A DNA stretch of 64,000 nucleotides from Amanita rubescens. Its lineage: Eukaryota > Basidiomycota > Agaricomycetes > Agaricales > Amanitaceae. Each line of letters begins with the position of its first letter. Within the stretch, counting starts at the first letter, position 1. The translations under genes and the position numbers were made by a program. Under the pieces are notes generated by a model, which was not told the DNA's origin, did no database searches, and saw only the letters and a program-made list of their open reading frames with translations. Of the stretch, positions 1 through 11,400 are shown one piece after another. The stretch is taken from contig WION01000221.1 of assembly GCA_015039365.1 (NCBI GenBank), positions 24,681 to 88,680 of the forward strand, written 5' to 3'.

Positions 1-1570
1 TTCAAAACGATGGAGAGTTCCAACGAACTCTCCGAACACATTCGGGACTCGAATGAGTCCCATTCCTTGACGTTGACGGTCGATTTGCATAAGATGCCGC
101 GCCTATATGACGCAGTTACTACAAGCAAAGGAGCAAAGAGAGCTACAGGCCTTACCTAGTCCCGAAGCCAACCCATCGCTTCCCTCTTGCCTCTTGTCCA
201 TTCGGTGGGAAATCCATAAAGGACTCGCTTCTGAGTCCTGTGAATCGATAAGACACGGCTTAAAGAAATCGGTCAGCGAGAAACGAAGAAATAGAAAGAA
301 AAGAATGTACCTCTCCCGGAATCCCCGCCTTCGTCTCGTCCTGCTCTTCCGCATCAGCTCTCGCATTCCCTCAGCTCCCCATTCGTCTATAACGTCAAAC
401 GGGCCGTTCCTGAGCCCGTTCCCTTCTATCAAACATGCGAGAGGACAAGCTCTCGCTATCTGCCTGTTATATGCGTCTAGGCTCAGACGCTCGTCAACCA
501 CGTCGACAGGAAAGATATCAGGTACTTACCCGGCATCTGCACCATTCCCTTCTCCCCAAAGTACGTCATGTGGGGGAGAAACCCATCTGTTATCCCGGGA
601 CCATGTCTATCTGGTCCCTATTCTCCATTTCCTATCCCCCGAGATCGGTCCCCATTCAGCGTTGAAGTTCCATCGCGCTAGCCCAGCAATCATATCAGCA
701 AGCCGAACGGAACGAAAGGAAGAAACGAAAGAAGAGACTTGAAGAGACGCACCATATGCCCTAGCCTCCATCCCCTCACGGCCGTCTCGTCTCCTTTCTC
801 CCTCTCCTCTGAGTCCTCTCGATCTTCACCAGGATAGTACACGGCTCTTGAAGCCGTATTGGATTCTTGGAGAGCTCCTGGATTCGGAGCCCCGCCTTGG
901 ATTATTGCTAGAGCCCCTAGCAATAAACGGATTTTGACGCGCAAGTCGCGCGTGTCACATGACCACCGGATCCCGGCTATTCCCTTTCAACCGGTACCGA
1001 TCTCTCGACGTTGAAAGCCTATGGAGCGTCCCCGTTTCAACCGTTCGACTTCACACTTTGCACGAGCAATGCCCTCACCCTAGGCATCCTATCCAAGTCA
1101 TCGGGACCATCCACGACAATGCCCAACCGAGCGCAATTCATTTCGACGCATCCGCCTCAGCCTGCTGTCACATTCGCGTGACCACCTTCCATACTCGGAA
1201 GTTACGCCGAATTTCGACGCGCCCACACGTCGAATACTCTGCAGGCCCAAACTACAAGTGAACAACACCGTAGATGTTCGCTTTTACCGGGGATAGACTC
1301 TACCTGCTATTCCCTACATCCTCGGGGAGAAATCAGATTTTACTTCAGTGGAATCATTGTTCTCTCCCCTCTTTCCTACTCTCCCAAGCAAGTTCAATGC
1401 ATATGCAAGCCTCTCCCGTATTCCTATACATCGCCCATGACCTATGGCGAGTGGGGGAGGATGTGACGAGTGTTTAACACCTCACGAAGATCTTAAGACA
1501 CAATTTTCGAAGATATACGACATTTATATCATCATTTCTTAAGATTGTAATGCAATCTTGTGGGGGAGGA
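1..1570 (+). mobile_element. Decayed internal region of a Ty3/gypsy-like LTR element
   Basis: This stretch ends in a purine-rich tract (around 1561-1570) directly before an LTR, so it is read as the 3' part of an internal region. Frame 1 carries a long proline- and serine-rich reading with scattered stop codons, which looks like a dead gag. No reverse transcriptase, protease or integrase motif is visible. A second purine-rich motif with a TGTGACG start near 1447-1465 resembles a decayed extra LTR junction. Family assignment rests on the LTR and its related copy at 31141-31437, which is also followed by a gag-like frame. The element is cut by the window start. Confidence 0.4.
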
Positions 1571-1900
1571 TGTAACGGGGCTACTATGTAGCTCTCGTAC
1601 ATATTCATCAAGATACTCATCAAGATGGGAGATCCCTTGAGGATCTCCAAATACGAGGATGGGAGCTACGTTTAGCTCCCTCATTTATTCCCTGTAGATA
1701 GTTTTCCTCTATTCTCGTAGATAGTTATGTTACGGTACATATATGGTAGGTTGTCACACTTTGTGACACATCATCTTACACCTTACCTTACCCCACTCGC
1801 GTACACCGCACGGTATCACATATACACGTTGATTCAGTGCAAGACGCAAGGGGTGATTAAGTTGGAACCTTATTAGGTTCCTTTCAGTAAGAACGTTACA
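1571..1900 (+). repeat. LTR of a gypsy-like element (330 bp)
   Basis: It begins TGTAACG and ends CGTTACA, a perfect 7-base terminal inverted repeat of the TG...CA type, and is preceded by the tract TGGGGGAGGA, as expected for a 3' LTR. It contains the self-complementary block GGGAGCTACGTTTAGCTCCC, which recurs in the LTR at 31141-31437, so the two belong to one family. No clear 5-base target duplication could be assigned because the 5' LTR lies outside the window. Confidence 0.8.
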
Positions 1901-1949
1901 CTGGCACAGCCAGTGCTTATGAGTTCAGAATTTCAATGGATTTTGCAAC

Positions 1950-2640
1950 TTCTACCCTTTAAAGATACATAAAAAGATATTCTGATGTTGCAAAACCAAT
2001 AACTAGATTAATGGGGAATAGGCCATTCAAATGGGAAGATGAAGAACAAAAGGCCTTTAAACAAATGAAACAGTTAGTAGCATCAGAAGAAGTCATTACC
2101 TTACCAATTAATTGCCAATGGAAAATACCAAGTAGAAGCAGATACATCTGGATATGCAATAGGAGGAACTCTATCCCAATTACAGAATGGAAAATGGAGA
2201 ACGGTTGCACTCCTCTCATGATCAATGTCCAATGCTGAATTACAATATGACATATACGACAAAGAATTACTAGCAATAGTATGTGTGTTAAAGGAATGGC
2301 AACCCTATCTATTAGATGCAGCAGAACCATTTGAAGTATGGTCCGATCACAAAAATCTCTCCTATTTTAGGAAACCACAGAGATTAAACAGACAACAAGC
2401 CAGATGGTATCTAGAACTCCAAGACTACAATTTTGAAATCAAACATATACCTGGAAAAGCGAATACAAAAGCAGACATTTTGTCTTGTTTACTTGGTGTA
2501 AAAACAAAATACCAGAACAAAAAGATGTAACTCTATTAGATAACACCCACTTCGCCAAGAAAGTAACCATGCCAATACAATTGTTCATGGAAGAACAATT
2601 TTTGAAGGGAGGTGAAACCCTTTCAACCAAACAAATTGAA
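1950..2640 (+). pseudogene. Ty3/gypsy reverse transcriptase C-terminus and RNase H remnant
   Basis: The translation runs from the end of the reverse transcriptase thumb (VAKPITRLMGNRPFKW) into RNase H. Diagnostic RNase H blocks are YDKELLAIV, the DHKNLSYFR segment, LNRQQARW and the HIPGKANTKAD block near 2450-2480. Frameshifts near 2125 and a stop just before 2225 break the frame, so no functional pol is left. The integrase that should follow is missing: the reading decays after about 2640 and an LTR starts at 2729. This is a 3' end of a gypsy element with an internal deletion. The family is well recognised; the exact clade is not resolved. Confidence 0.8.
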
Positions 2641-2728
2641 ATAAAAACATGCCATTCAGGGCATTGATATCAATCAATAGAAATGTTGGAGTCATGAAAA
2701 GCATCAGTGTGAAGATGTGAAGGTGGAT

Positions 2729-3208
2729 TGTTAGACATGTGAAGGGCTAGGTTAACCATTGGGGCATAGGGCACAGGGCTGTGAGGGGTCAAGGGGGGTG
2801 GCACAGAGCCTGGCCCCTCCATGGGTAGCATGTAGCCCAGGGAAAAGGATTAGAAGGGGAGACAAACCTAGAGCGTCTTCTACTACTGCTGGGTGGATTC
2901 AAAGAGGAGTGGCCAAGGAGGCCCAGTGGGGGGGGGTTCCCTCATAACAATAGGTGTGAGTGTTGTTGGAGGGGGGGGGGGGAGAAAAGGACAATAGAAA
3001 AAGAGGAGAAATGAAGAAAAGCAAGATAAAAGGAATAGGATGCTTCTGAGTGGACACTATAGCAATGAGAATGAGTATTGGGATGTGAAACATGTGTATC
3101 TCAATTGGGAAGGTGGTGGTAAAAGGACAAGAAGTGGTGGCATTCATTGCTCCTCACTGTCAACAACAGTGAGCAAGACATGTTTGTTGCATTTTTTACA
3201 TTCTAACA
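2729..3208 (+). repeat. LTR of a second gypsy-like family (480 bp)
   Basis: It starts TGTTAGA and ends TCTAACA, a perfect 7-base inverted repeat. A purine-rich tract (GAAGATGTGAAGGTGGAT) lies just upstream, which fits a 3' LTR belonging to the RNase H remnant at 1950-2640. A run of G bases near 2970 is a likely replication-slippage site. It has no coding content. Confidence 0.75.
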
Positions 3209-3798
3209 TAGTGGATAAGTGCATATAAGGAATATATTCCAAAAAACTGCCACAAAAACATTCAGTATTAAGGGAGATATTGCAATTTCTTTCTGCTCAT
3301 CACCACCAACAATGAGCAGATATTTCCCAAAATGGCAATGCCAAAGTGCACTATTTCCATTTTTGGAAATGCACCACTGGATCCTAAAGTGCACATTACA
3401 TTGTGAATTTCCTTTTTTAGAAATTTGACCCTGAAAATCAATGAGCAAATATCTCAATGAAATCAGCACCAAACACTGTCATACAACCACATTTAGAAAG
3501 CCACTGACCAAGGCTACACAATTCATTGACCCTGAGATTATGTAATCATTTCCTTTTTTGACCCTGAAAACAATCTGGATATCTCAATTAAATCAGCACC
3601 AAACTTTCAACATCTTCCAAAAATGGTAATGGGCCTGGGTGGGGAAGTTATGAAAGGCCCCAAAGTTATGAAAGGATATTCCCCAGAGGATATGAGAATT
3701 AATGAAATGAAAGGCCCAAAAGTTATGAAATGAAAACAGCCATGATAGATAACACAAATGACTTACCAATAAATCCCTAATTCTTTGGTAGCAATTGT
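3209..3798. other. Repeat-derived spacer without a gene
   Basis: AT-rich sequence with short internal duplications. The phrase around GACCCTGAAAATCAATGAGC near 3425 returns in altered form near 3560, and an AAGTTATGAAA phrase recurs at about 3646, 3664 and 3720. No coding frame can be supported. Confidence 0.4.
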
Positions 3799-3959
3799 TC
3801 TGAGGCCAAGTGAAACGAAGGACTCGTTTTATTCCAAAACTTGAGCCGCTTTTATTTCCTTTTTGGTAAGTGCTGGTAATTACCAAATAAACAAATACAC
3901 ACACATACTAACAAACAGCCTCGGACCTGCCGTGCACAGCAGTGGCCCATAATTCCAAG
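3799..3959 (+). mobile_element. Mini-Helitron (161 bp, non-autonomous)
   Basis: The 5' end reads (T)TCTGAGGCC and shares the subterminal ACGAAGG block with the large Helitron at 8358-17210. The 3' end has the GCCTCGGACCTGCC block, an imperfect hairpin, GGCCCA, and then the terminal CAAG followed by T. The 5' terminal TCYGAGGC and the 3' subterminal GCCTCGGA are reverse complements, the asymmetric inverted repeat known from Helitron2/Helentron elements. No coding capacity. The same termini occur in the 433-bp copy at 42598-43030. Confidence 0.65.
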
Positions 3960-4061
3960 TAGCTACCACTCTCTGACACCATTTGCAATATTAATATCAA
4001 GATCCAGGCTAGAGAAAGGTTGGTTCTCAGAGACTTCCCAGTGACCACCAGTTAATCAATC

Positions 4062-4690
4062 ATGTCATATTATAGCATCTTCCTGGATCAACAGTGTCTG
4101 CTGATGCTTTGCTTACTAGTCCTCTGCCTTCATGGCAGCAACTACCCACAGTATATTCTAGCTGAAGCTGGTGATCCTGAGCTGAATGCTGAGCACCAGG
4201 GCATTGAAGCCAAGTTTTATGGCCTTTCTGCCATGATTTTGGACCACTGGTTCCCTTCAGCCAATGGTTATATGATTCACCCCCAGTGGCCTATTCCCAA
4301 TTCTCACAGAACCATCAACTTCACCATCACATTCTGATCTAATATGCCAGGGCATCATAGCCATGTGCTGTTGCTTGTTGAGATCAAGCCACCATGGCAC
4401 TACCATCAGGATGCACAGCACCAGGCTGCTATTGGCCAAGTCATTCACCACCTTGATGAGGTTGGGCTGACCAACAACTATGTGCCCCACATGTATGCTA
4501 TTTCTGCAATTGGGAAAGGTGGAGGGCATGTTATGCCTTCAGCAGTTGGCATGGTCAGCCTGTAAGAGGTATTAGGGCATGAAACTCTCTGAGATCTGCT
4601 AACATGGCATGTTGGAACAATAATATTACATTGGACCATTCTTGGGAGGCTCTCCAGAGGATGGTTTGGAGATAATCAGAGGCTATGCTG
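4062..4690 (+). pseudogene. Decayed Agaricomycete family gene with PD-(D/E)XK-like motif
   Basis: A first frame (4062-4337) carries AGDPELNAEHQGIEAKFYG and ends in a stop. A second frame (4344-4565) carries LLLVEIKPPWHYHQDAQ, IGQVIHHLDEVG and MYAISAIGKG. A third frame to about 4690 reads AWNSLRSANMACWNNNI. Together they match from memory a conserved Agaricomycete protein family of unknown function in which a D...(V)EIK core resembles PD-(D/E)XK nucleases. At least two frame breaks make this copy dead. The nuclease reading is an inference from motif shape only; a homology search with the joined frames would decide it. Confidence 0.45.
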
Positions 4691-4699
4691 TTTAGAATT

Positions 4700-6172
4700 A
4701 GAACTTCTACTTTACCAAATACCAACATTGCACCCAGAGGCAAACTGTGTGTTGTATGGGTCCTGCATCATTGAAGGAGCCATCAGCATTACAAACAGGA
4801 ATTGATCTGGAAGGGGTTGAGGCTAAGTCCTCAAGCCCATGCAAACCTTTCGTCCAGATAATAATCCATAGCTTTGCAGTCAAGCAGGTTTGGACATTGA
4901 AGTGTTGCAAGTCATCAAGGGTGGTGAGAGCTGCAGAGAGTGGGACTGAGTTTTGACCAATTGGCAATACAGTGAACCCAATGGTGAAGGCCCTTCAGTT
5001 CTGCCCAGAGTGAATCAGGCTCTAGGGTGAGGAGGTTTTGAAAAGTTCTGGGGGCTCATGATGGCACTGTGGATTGGTCCAGTGACACAGAGCCTTCATT
5101 GCAATAGGGGTACTGCAGGAAAGTTGACCAGACCCACACAAGAAAACCTTGCAGGTTTTGTGAACAGTTTGATTATCTCTGGCACTCATTTTGGGCATGA
5201 ACAATTCTCTTTTCATTAATTGGGGCTGAAATTATATTACATGTAGACTTAAGAAAAACAGTATCACCTGAAGGGGTGGCACATGTCATCATCCCCAGCT
5301 CAGCTAAAAACTCTTCTTTTCATCCTACTCACTCTCCTGGATTATCCTCCTGATGTTGCCCTTCTTCCTCCATGCAGCACCACATTGGAAACAAGTCCAC
5401 CTGCAAAGGTGGTCAACATCCATGAGTCCATTCCAGGGAATGTGTGAGCACTGGTATCCCAAGTCTCCTGAGCCCCTCTACTAGATCCTGGGTGCGCCAT
5501 TTGGGCCTGCTCCCCCAACTTGCCCCAATCACAGCCAGCAATTGCAAAAGCTTCGAGTTGGCCGCCAACCTCCACCAAGTCCCATTTCTTGCATACAGCA
5601 ATCTCCATATATGTAGTTACAAAAATTGTCCAAGGTGAAATGCCACACAGGCACCATATTGAACTCAGATGTATTGCGAACAGAATCCTTCTATGCCAAT
5701 ACGTGCCTTCAGTGAGCAGAGCTATGGGTGCCTCATCAGTGCACAAGCTCCTTGGTGGTCCAAACAGTTCCCAACTGGGAGTGAGGTCATCAAAGGTGCA
5801 AGAGACTCCCTTTGTTTGACTATTGCTTGGGTAAAAAGGTCATGTTGGACATTGCATTGTAGTGTCATTGAGGCCAGTATCTACTATCAGGAGCCCTGGG
5901 CCAACAGCCTTGTCAGTGATGTTGTCTTCACACGTGAATGCTCAAGACAACTAGTGTACTTACACAGTCAAAGGTAACAAAGGTAATAATAGTTCAGGAA
6001 GCACACATATTTAATAACTGGCCTGTTATCTTGTACATCTAATGTCACATTTGGCTAACCCCCAATTCAACTTTGCATTGCTGGGTTTGAGGACTTTGAT
6101 GATGACACCCAGACCCAAGGGCTAATGGGGACCTCTCTACCTACACCCAGAGATATGGATATGCCTGTACAA
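4700..6172. other. No recognisable gene
   Basis: Short open frames on both strands show no recognisable domain or convincing splice structure. The composition is similar to the decayed transposon sequence around it. The part just left of 6173 is probably one flank of the LINE-like sequence that continues at 6942, because a MITE with a duplicated target separates them. Confidence 0.4.
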
Positions 6173-6180
6173 GGAAGGCA

Positions 6181-6933
6181 TCAGGAAAATGGGTTCTGAC
6201 TTAATTGACTTATATGGACTTAAACTACTTGCACAAGTAAATTAAGACAAGATTAAGTAACATTTTTTTTTCTTAGGTGACTCAAAAATTAAGACATTTA
6301 AGACACTTTAAGACAGGTCTCCTACTTTTTTTACTTAAATATGCACTTATTTGACTTAAAGTGCCTTATTTTTCTGTGCTTCAAGCCTGTTCACAATAAG
6401 AATTAAGCCATATAAGGCAGTATAAGTCAGATAAGTCACTCCAGTCAGTTAAGTGACTTAAGTAAATAGAAGCAAAATTTCATTAAGTGGTTAACTACTT
6501 TTCTACTAGTGACTTCAATACTACTACTTACACTACTTATACTACTTATCTAATGCCCTATGAGATGTGCCTGGCGGGTGTAGAGGCCCTCCTTATATAT
6601 ATACCTGGGGCCCTGTGCATGGACCATTTTAACCGTGGGAAATATTATGTAAGCATCACATGACATCAAAATGGTACTCTTGATGTTGAAAAACTCGAAT
6701 CTAAAATTAGAATTACCAAACATGGCTTATTAATGAGATATTCATGTTTTTTTAAACTTTCCCATGCTGGACTTAGTGACTTAAAGTACTTAAGTGGCTT
6801 GGCTGCTCCTCTCTTGACTAAATCTTCTTAGTTGGCTCAGATGTGAATGTAGTGACTTAGTGAAAAAAAGTTGTAAGTAAAATAAGACACAAAAGGTGTC
6901 TCAAGTAGAAAAAGTCAGAACCCATTTTCCTGA
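6181..6933. mobile_element. hAT-like MITE (753 bp) with 8-bp target duplication
   Basis: The terminal inverted repeats are TCAGGAAAATGGGTTCTGAC at the left and its exact reverse complement at the right. They are flanked by GGAAGGCA (6173-6180) and TGAAGGCA (6934-6941), a 7-of-8 match that fits the 8-base duplications of hAT elements. The interior is rich in short ACTTAAGT and TAAGTCA motifs and has no coding frame. A truncated inverted relative lies at 44285-44556. Confidence 0.72.
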
Positions 6934-7048
6934 TGAAGGCAGATGCTGAAGAGCAGCAATAATACTTGGGCTTGCCCCCCTGTGTCTACTGGTTAGTTCC
7001 CTTATTATCCAGAGATAAAATAGGGTACTATCATGGGGGAATGATCCC

Positions 7049-8150
7049 ATGAGATGTTTGCCGGGGCTGGTAATAGCAACCCTGGCATCAGGAAGAAGAG
7101 GCAACCATGTGGAAGGAATGACCCAAAGACACCCAGATCTGGGTGTACAGAAAAGTCCAGGATTGAATCACGCCACAACCCCCTACCATCCTGACCCAAA
7201 GACCCCATTGACAACCCCTTCTCTGACTCCAAGCCTGTCTCAGGCAACGTCTCACACATCCTACTGGAGCCATTGGGATAGCAACAATAATGACAACCAC
7301 AGTGACAGCAATGACAATGACAATGATGAAAACAATTTTGTAACCCTCTCCAGAGGCAAACAGTTTACCATTGACTCTGGCCTCAAGACAAATGCAAATG
7401 CCATCCCCAGTTTCTTACATAAAGGACACAAAGCTATCTTGGACAACAAACACCACTCCCTATCACTTCCTTCAAAGAGGTGACATAGAGGTTCAAAGTG
7501 TTAGCAAATTTGTGTCATCTGACTTTATGAACTTGCATACTTTGGGTTACCTAATTTTTGACATCTTCGGAACATGCACGGTTGAAGGGGACAAACAGGA
7601 TTTTATGTACTTCATGTACAAACTTTCAGAGCTCACACAGAAAGCAGGTGATGATACAGTTGCCAGTATTCTGGAGAATATGGCCAAGTCGGACCACTTG
7701 TTATCGAAAGCTAACAACAGGTTTGAGACATTCAAGGACAGGGAGAACCACATCAGAGGACAACTGAGAGGTAAGGAGGAAGTTGAACTTAAAGGTGCTA
7801 ACCACAAAATAGGTGCCCTCAGGGCCAACATCAAACACCTTGAAAATGATCTAAGGAATACCACTGGACAGGCAAATGAAGCGAGGATGGAAATTGAGGG
7901 AATGAAATTGGAATGGAAGACAACAATGGATGAGCCTGATAAAGAAATTGATGGTCTGTGCATTTGAAGTGGCCAGACTTAAAGCAACTTGCACAGAGAA
8001 ATGCCAAATTGCCTGCCACCATGGAGGTGGACGCCAAGGAAGCTCCCACTAAGGTGTCCATGACCCCCATACCCCATCACAGGCCACCATTCTCATGCCT
8101 GATATGCCACAACAAAACCTGGTGGACCCAGATGACAGCATACCACAGAG
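7049..8150 (+). pseudogene. LINE ORF1-like remnant, coiled-coil N-terminal half
   Basis: Two overlapping frames are visible. One (7049-7483) has a proline-rich stretch and an Asn/Asp/Ser-rich run. The other (7371-7967) has about 130 residues of charged heptad-like sequence (for example RGQLRGKEEVELKGANHKI), a likely coiled coil. Frame breaks at about 7480 and 7965 show decay. The zinc-knuckle half of what appears to be the same ORF1 resumes at about 17221, on the far side of the LTR fragment and the Helitron. The LINE assignment comes from the combined order coiled coil, then zinc knuckles; no reverse transcriptase is left. Confidence 0.42.
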
Positions 8151-8151
8151 G

Positions 8152-8357
8152 TGTTGAATATTGAGTGATTAAACATCAGATATTGCTCAAATCCTTTATA
8201 TTTAGTGTTACTATACTATATTCTTTGTTTTGTGTATAATAAGTTATTTTATAGGTGTAGCAGTTGCGTCTGTGGACAAAACGCGATATAGTGGACACCT
8301 AAACTCATGCCTGATGGGATAGGTAGTAAATAGAACCAAACAGGCCAGGTTTCCTTA
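8152..8357 (+). repeat. 5' part of a 377-bp-family LTR, cut by the Helitron
   Basis: It starts TGTTGAATATTGAGTG and is nearly identical to the matching part of the full-length LTRs at 15580-15956 and 25643-26019, which lie in the opposite orientation. It stops at GGTTTCCTTA exactly where the Helitron 3' end begins. The next LTR bases (CATGTAGGG) reappear at 17212-17220, directly beyond the Helitron 5' end, so the Helitron inserted into this LTR. Confidence 0.82.
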
Positions 8358-8402
8358 CTTGAAGGTGTGGGCCACCAAGTGGCAGATCCGAGGCCAAATT
8401 TC
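8358..8402 (-). other. Helitron 3' terminus with hairpin and CAAG end
   Basis: Read on the minus strand, GCCTCGGATCTGCCAC is followed by TT, GGTGGC and CCACACCTT, then CAAG and the target T. The stem pairs GCCAC with GTGGC. The same layout occurs at 3919-3959, 23664-23716, 26685-26730 (minus) and 42989-43030. Canonical Helitrons end CTRR after such a hairpin; here the consistent end is CAAG. Confidence 0.7.
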
Positions 8403-8475
8403 TTACTTTTATTTTTGTTAAGAATAGACAAATCATGCCATTTTGTTTTACATTCTTTCCACTATCTACCTAAAT

Positions 8476-11400
8476 TTAACACCTAACATAAATAGCTGTG
8501 AGTGCATCTTTGCCTCTGCAATTATTCAATGAAAGATTGTTTAATGTCCCTTCATAAATTAAGTTCTGACCAGTTGCAATGCCATCATGGAACCATACCA
8601 TCCCATTGTCACATACCACATGTGCAGTGTAATGTGCATCTCCAAAGTATATAATCCCACACAATTTGTAAGAAGTTTCAACATTGTTAATGGATATAGT
8701 GAATGTAGCTTCAATTTGCATTGTTTGTCCTGACAAATCTAAAGCTATAAAAGGTAGAGGAAACACAATTTCTTTAATAATGAAAAGCTGTTCATTGCAG
8801 GTTGTGCAGCTTTTATCTGTTTCTTCATTCATTGTGCCCATCCACTCTGATATTGATGCATATCTTCTGCCATTCCCTGCATATATAAGACAAGTGTTGT
8901 CAGGTGTTCTACATTGTGTAACATGATTGTTCTTGCACCTATATTTGAATGCCATTGTGTCTGCAGGAAGTGTAAACATGTATAAGATGACATGACTAAC
9001 TGCTGTGAATTCCCCCCAACCAAAGTAGGAAGGAGCTAGTTGGTGTAAAAACCTTCTCATATCATCTCTTGTAGATTCTAGTGTTTTTAGTCCAAATGAA
9101 TGTTTCCTGAAATTTAATGCAAGATTGCTCAGAATTTCATTATTTGTTCCATTGAATATATGTGTGTATTGATCCTTATTTCTGGCCCAAATAGCATGCA
9201 CTATGCATAGGATGGCATCATATGCACAGCTGTTCTGGTGCCATACAGTTCCACATGGTATTAACATATCAATACTGACTTGTTCTTCTGTGTTGGTATT
9301 GGCAGAGGTTTGTGTTTTTCTGACTTTGGTTTTATGTTCATTCTGTGGAGTGATGTTTTTTCTTTTCTTGTTTCTTATTGGAGTTTCTGGACAATTGCCC
9401 TGATTTCCTCTACCTGTATCTGCTTCCTGTTTTATCATGGAACCAGTAGATTTTGGTGCTAATGTCCATGGCATATCATCTGCAATTGGATCTAGCATTG
9501 GATCATTTTTGTTCCATCTGATGGAAGGATGCACAGAGTCAGGTACATAAGTTGACCCTTTGTTTTGTCTGAAAGTGTGAATCAAGGCATTTCTTCTATT
9601 GCCTTGTACTGACTCTGGTAATTTACCCATGTATCTCAGTCTTGTAATTTCATCCAACAGTTCCAAGTCACGAAATTCTTGTCGCAAGGCACCTGATGCT
9701 TTTCCAGTTATTTTTTTGGTATCAAATCCTTGTAATATAATTGTGCCATCTGCTGTGGAACTGCGTGAAAGCACTGTATAATAAGACTGATGAGATCTGC
9801 AGTTATTTAAATCAACAGGATTGTATGGTCTTGTTTTCCCTTGGGAAGCAAAATCAGTCATGGCAAAGTTTGGGAGCACTTCAACTTGAGATCTTGAGAT
9901 TGAGACATGATTTCCATCAGGTAAAAAGCATACCAAGGAAACTGTGGAACGTGTAAGAGGGACAACATTTAATGGTAAGCCTCCCAGTTGTACATCTTTT
10001 GAAGGATCTTTCAGCTTTACAAACAGTATCTCCAATATTCTCTGATTTTGTTTACCCAATGATGATTCCCAACCAACTATTGTGCCTTCTTGTCCATTGG
10101 TTATGCATAATTCAGTTGCAACATTACATTTTATCATCACAGGAAGTCCCAAGCACAGGGAAAGTTTGCCTGGTACAGGTTTATCAGCAGCTGAATGTGG
10201 TAACTCCCACAGTAACTTTTGTAGCTTTTCAGTTAATTTTGTTACTTTGTTCTTACTTTTCTGTGATTTTCTGGTCCTATTCATATTTTCAGTTGATCTT
10301 AATGCATCATCTGAAAAAAAATCAACCAGTTCTTGTCCAGTTTCTTGTGCAAATTTTAAGCAACCTAGACGATTTATCTCATCCTTCTGTGCATTTTTGG
10401 CTATTATAATAGATACAAATCTAAACTCAGGAGCAGTGATAGAAGGTTTACCAGGTAGCTGAGATGTGATGCGAGTTCTAAGGAATTGTATGTCTTCAAG
10501 AGTGCAATCCTTATGTCTCATATTCTCCAGTGCTTTACGCAACTTACTATCATTCTTTGACTGCTGTCTCTGCCTCATGTTCTGCCTTAGTATAACAACT
10601 GTTGTCACTTGATGCCATAATGCTCTGCCTAATGCTTCTTCTTGCCATTTATTTTTTGTCCCATATACTCCTACTATACGGCTATAGAGTGCCACATTCT
10701 CACCACCAATTGGAGGAGGTAATTGTGCAAAGTCACCTGCAAAAAGAATATTTAATCCACCAAATGGTTTAGTAGGTTCATTCATTACTTTGCATAGCTG
10801 AGCACTAATCTTGTACAGCTCATGACATGATAGCATTGATACCTCATCCAAGAAAATGTAGTCTACTCCTTGTAATCTTGTACGAACCTGTATCATTATT
10901 TTTGTTGTCTGGGCTTCACCATTCATGTCATTAATTCCCAAAACAGAGTGATATGTGGAACCTGATATCAAAGATGCAGCCGATCCTGTAGGTGCAAGTA
11001 TTACAAATCGATATTCTTCTTGCCTAATCTCAAAATATTTGCATACAGCTGTTAATACTCGTGTTTTACCAGTCCCACCCATTCCACCAATGTACATTTT
11101 CAGGGGTTCTGAGTTAGGCAGCACAACATGATTTGCAATGATTTTAAAAGCACGTTCCTGCTCTTCATTAAGTCTATATTCCTGACATATATAGTCAATA
11201 CATGTACAGGTATCATGTTCTGTTGTATGGTATTTTTTCTCTAGGTAAGCCTTGTCCATAATCTTTACTACATTGGGAGTAAATGCATCATAAACTTTGG
11301 TATGTGATTCAGAAGGGACTCTAACTTTGTTTTGGATGATCTCCTGTCTCTTTGCTTGTAGAATGGACTTCCATGCAGCAGCAGGAATTTGACACTGTGG

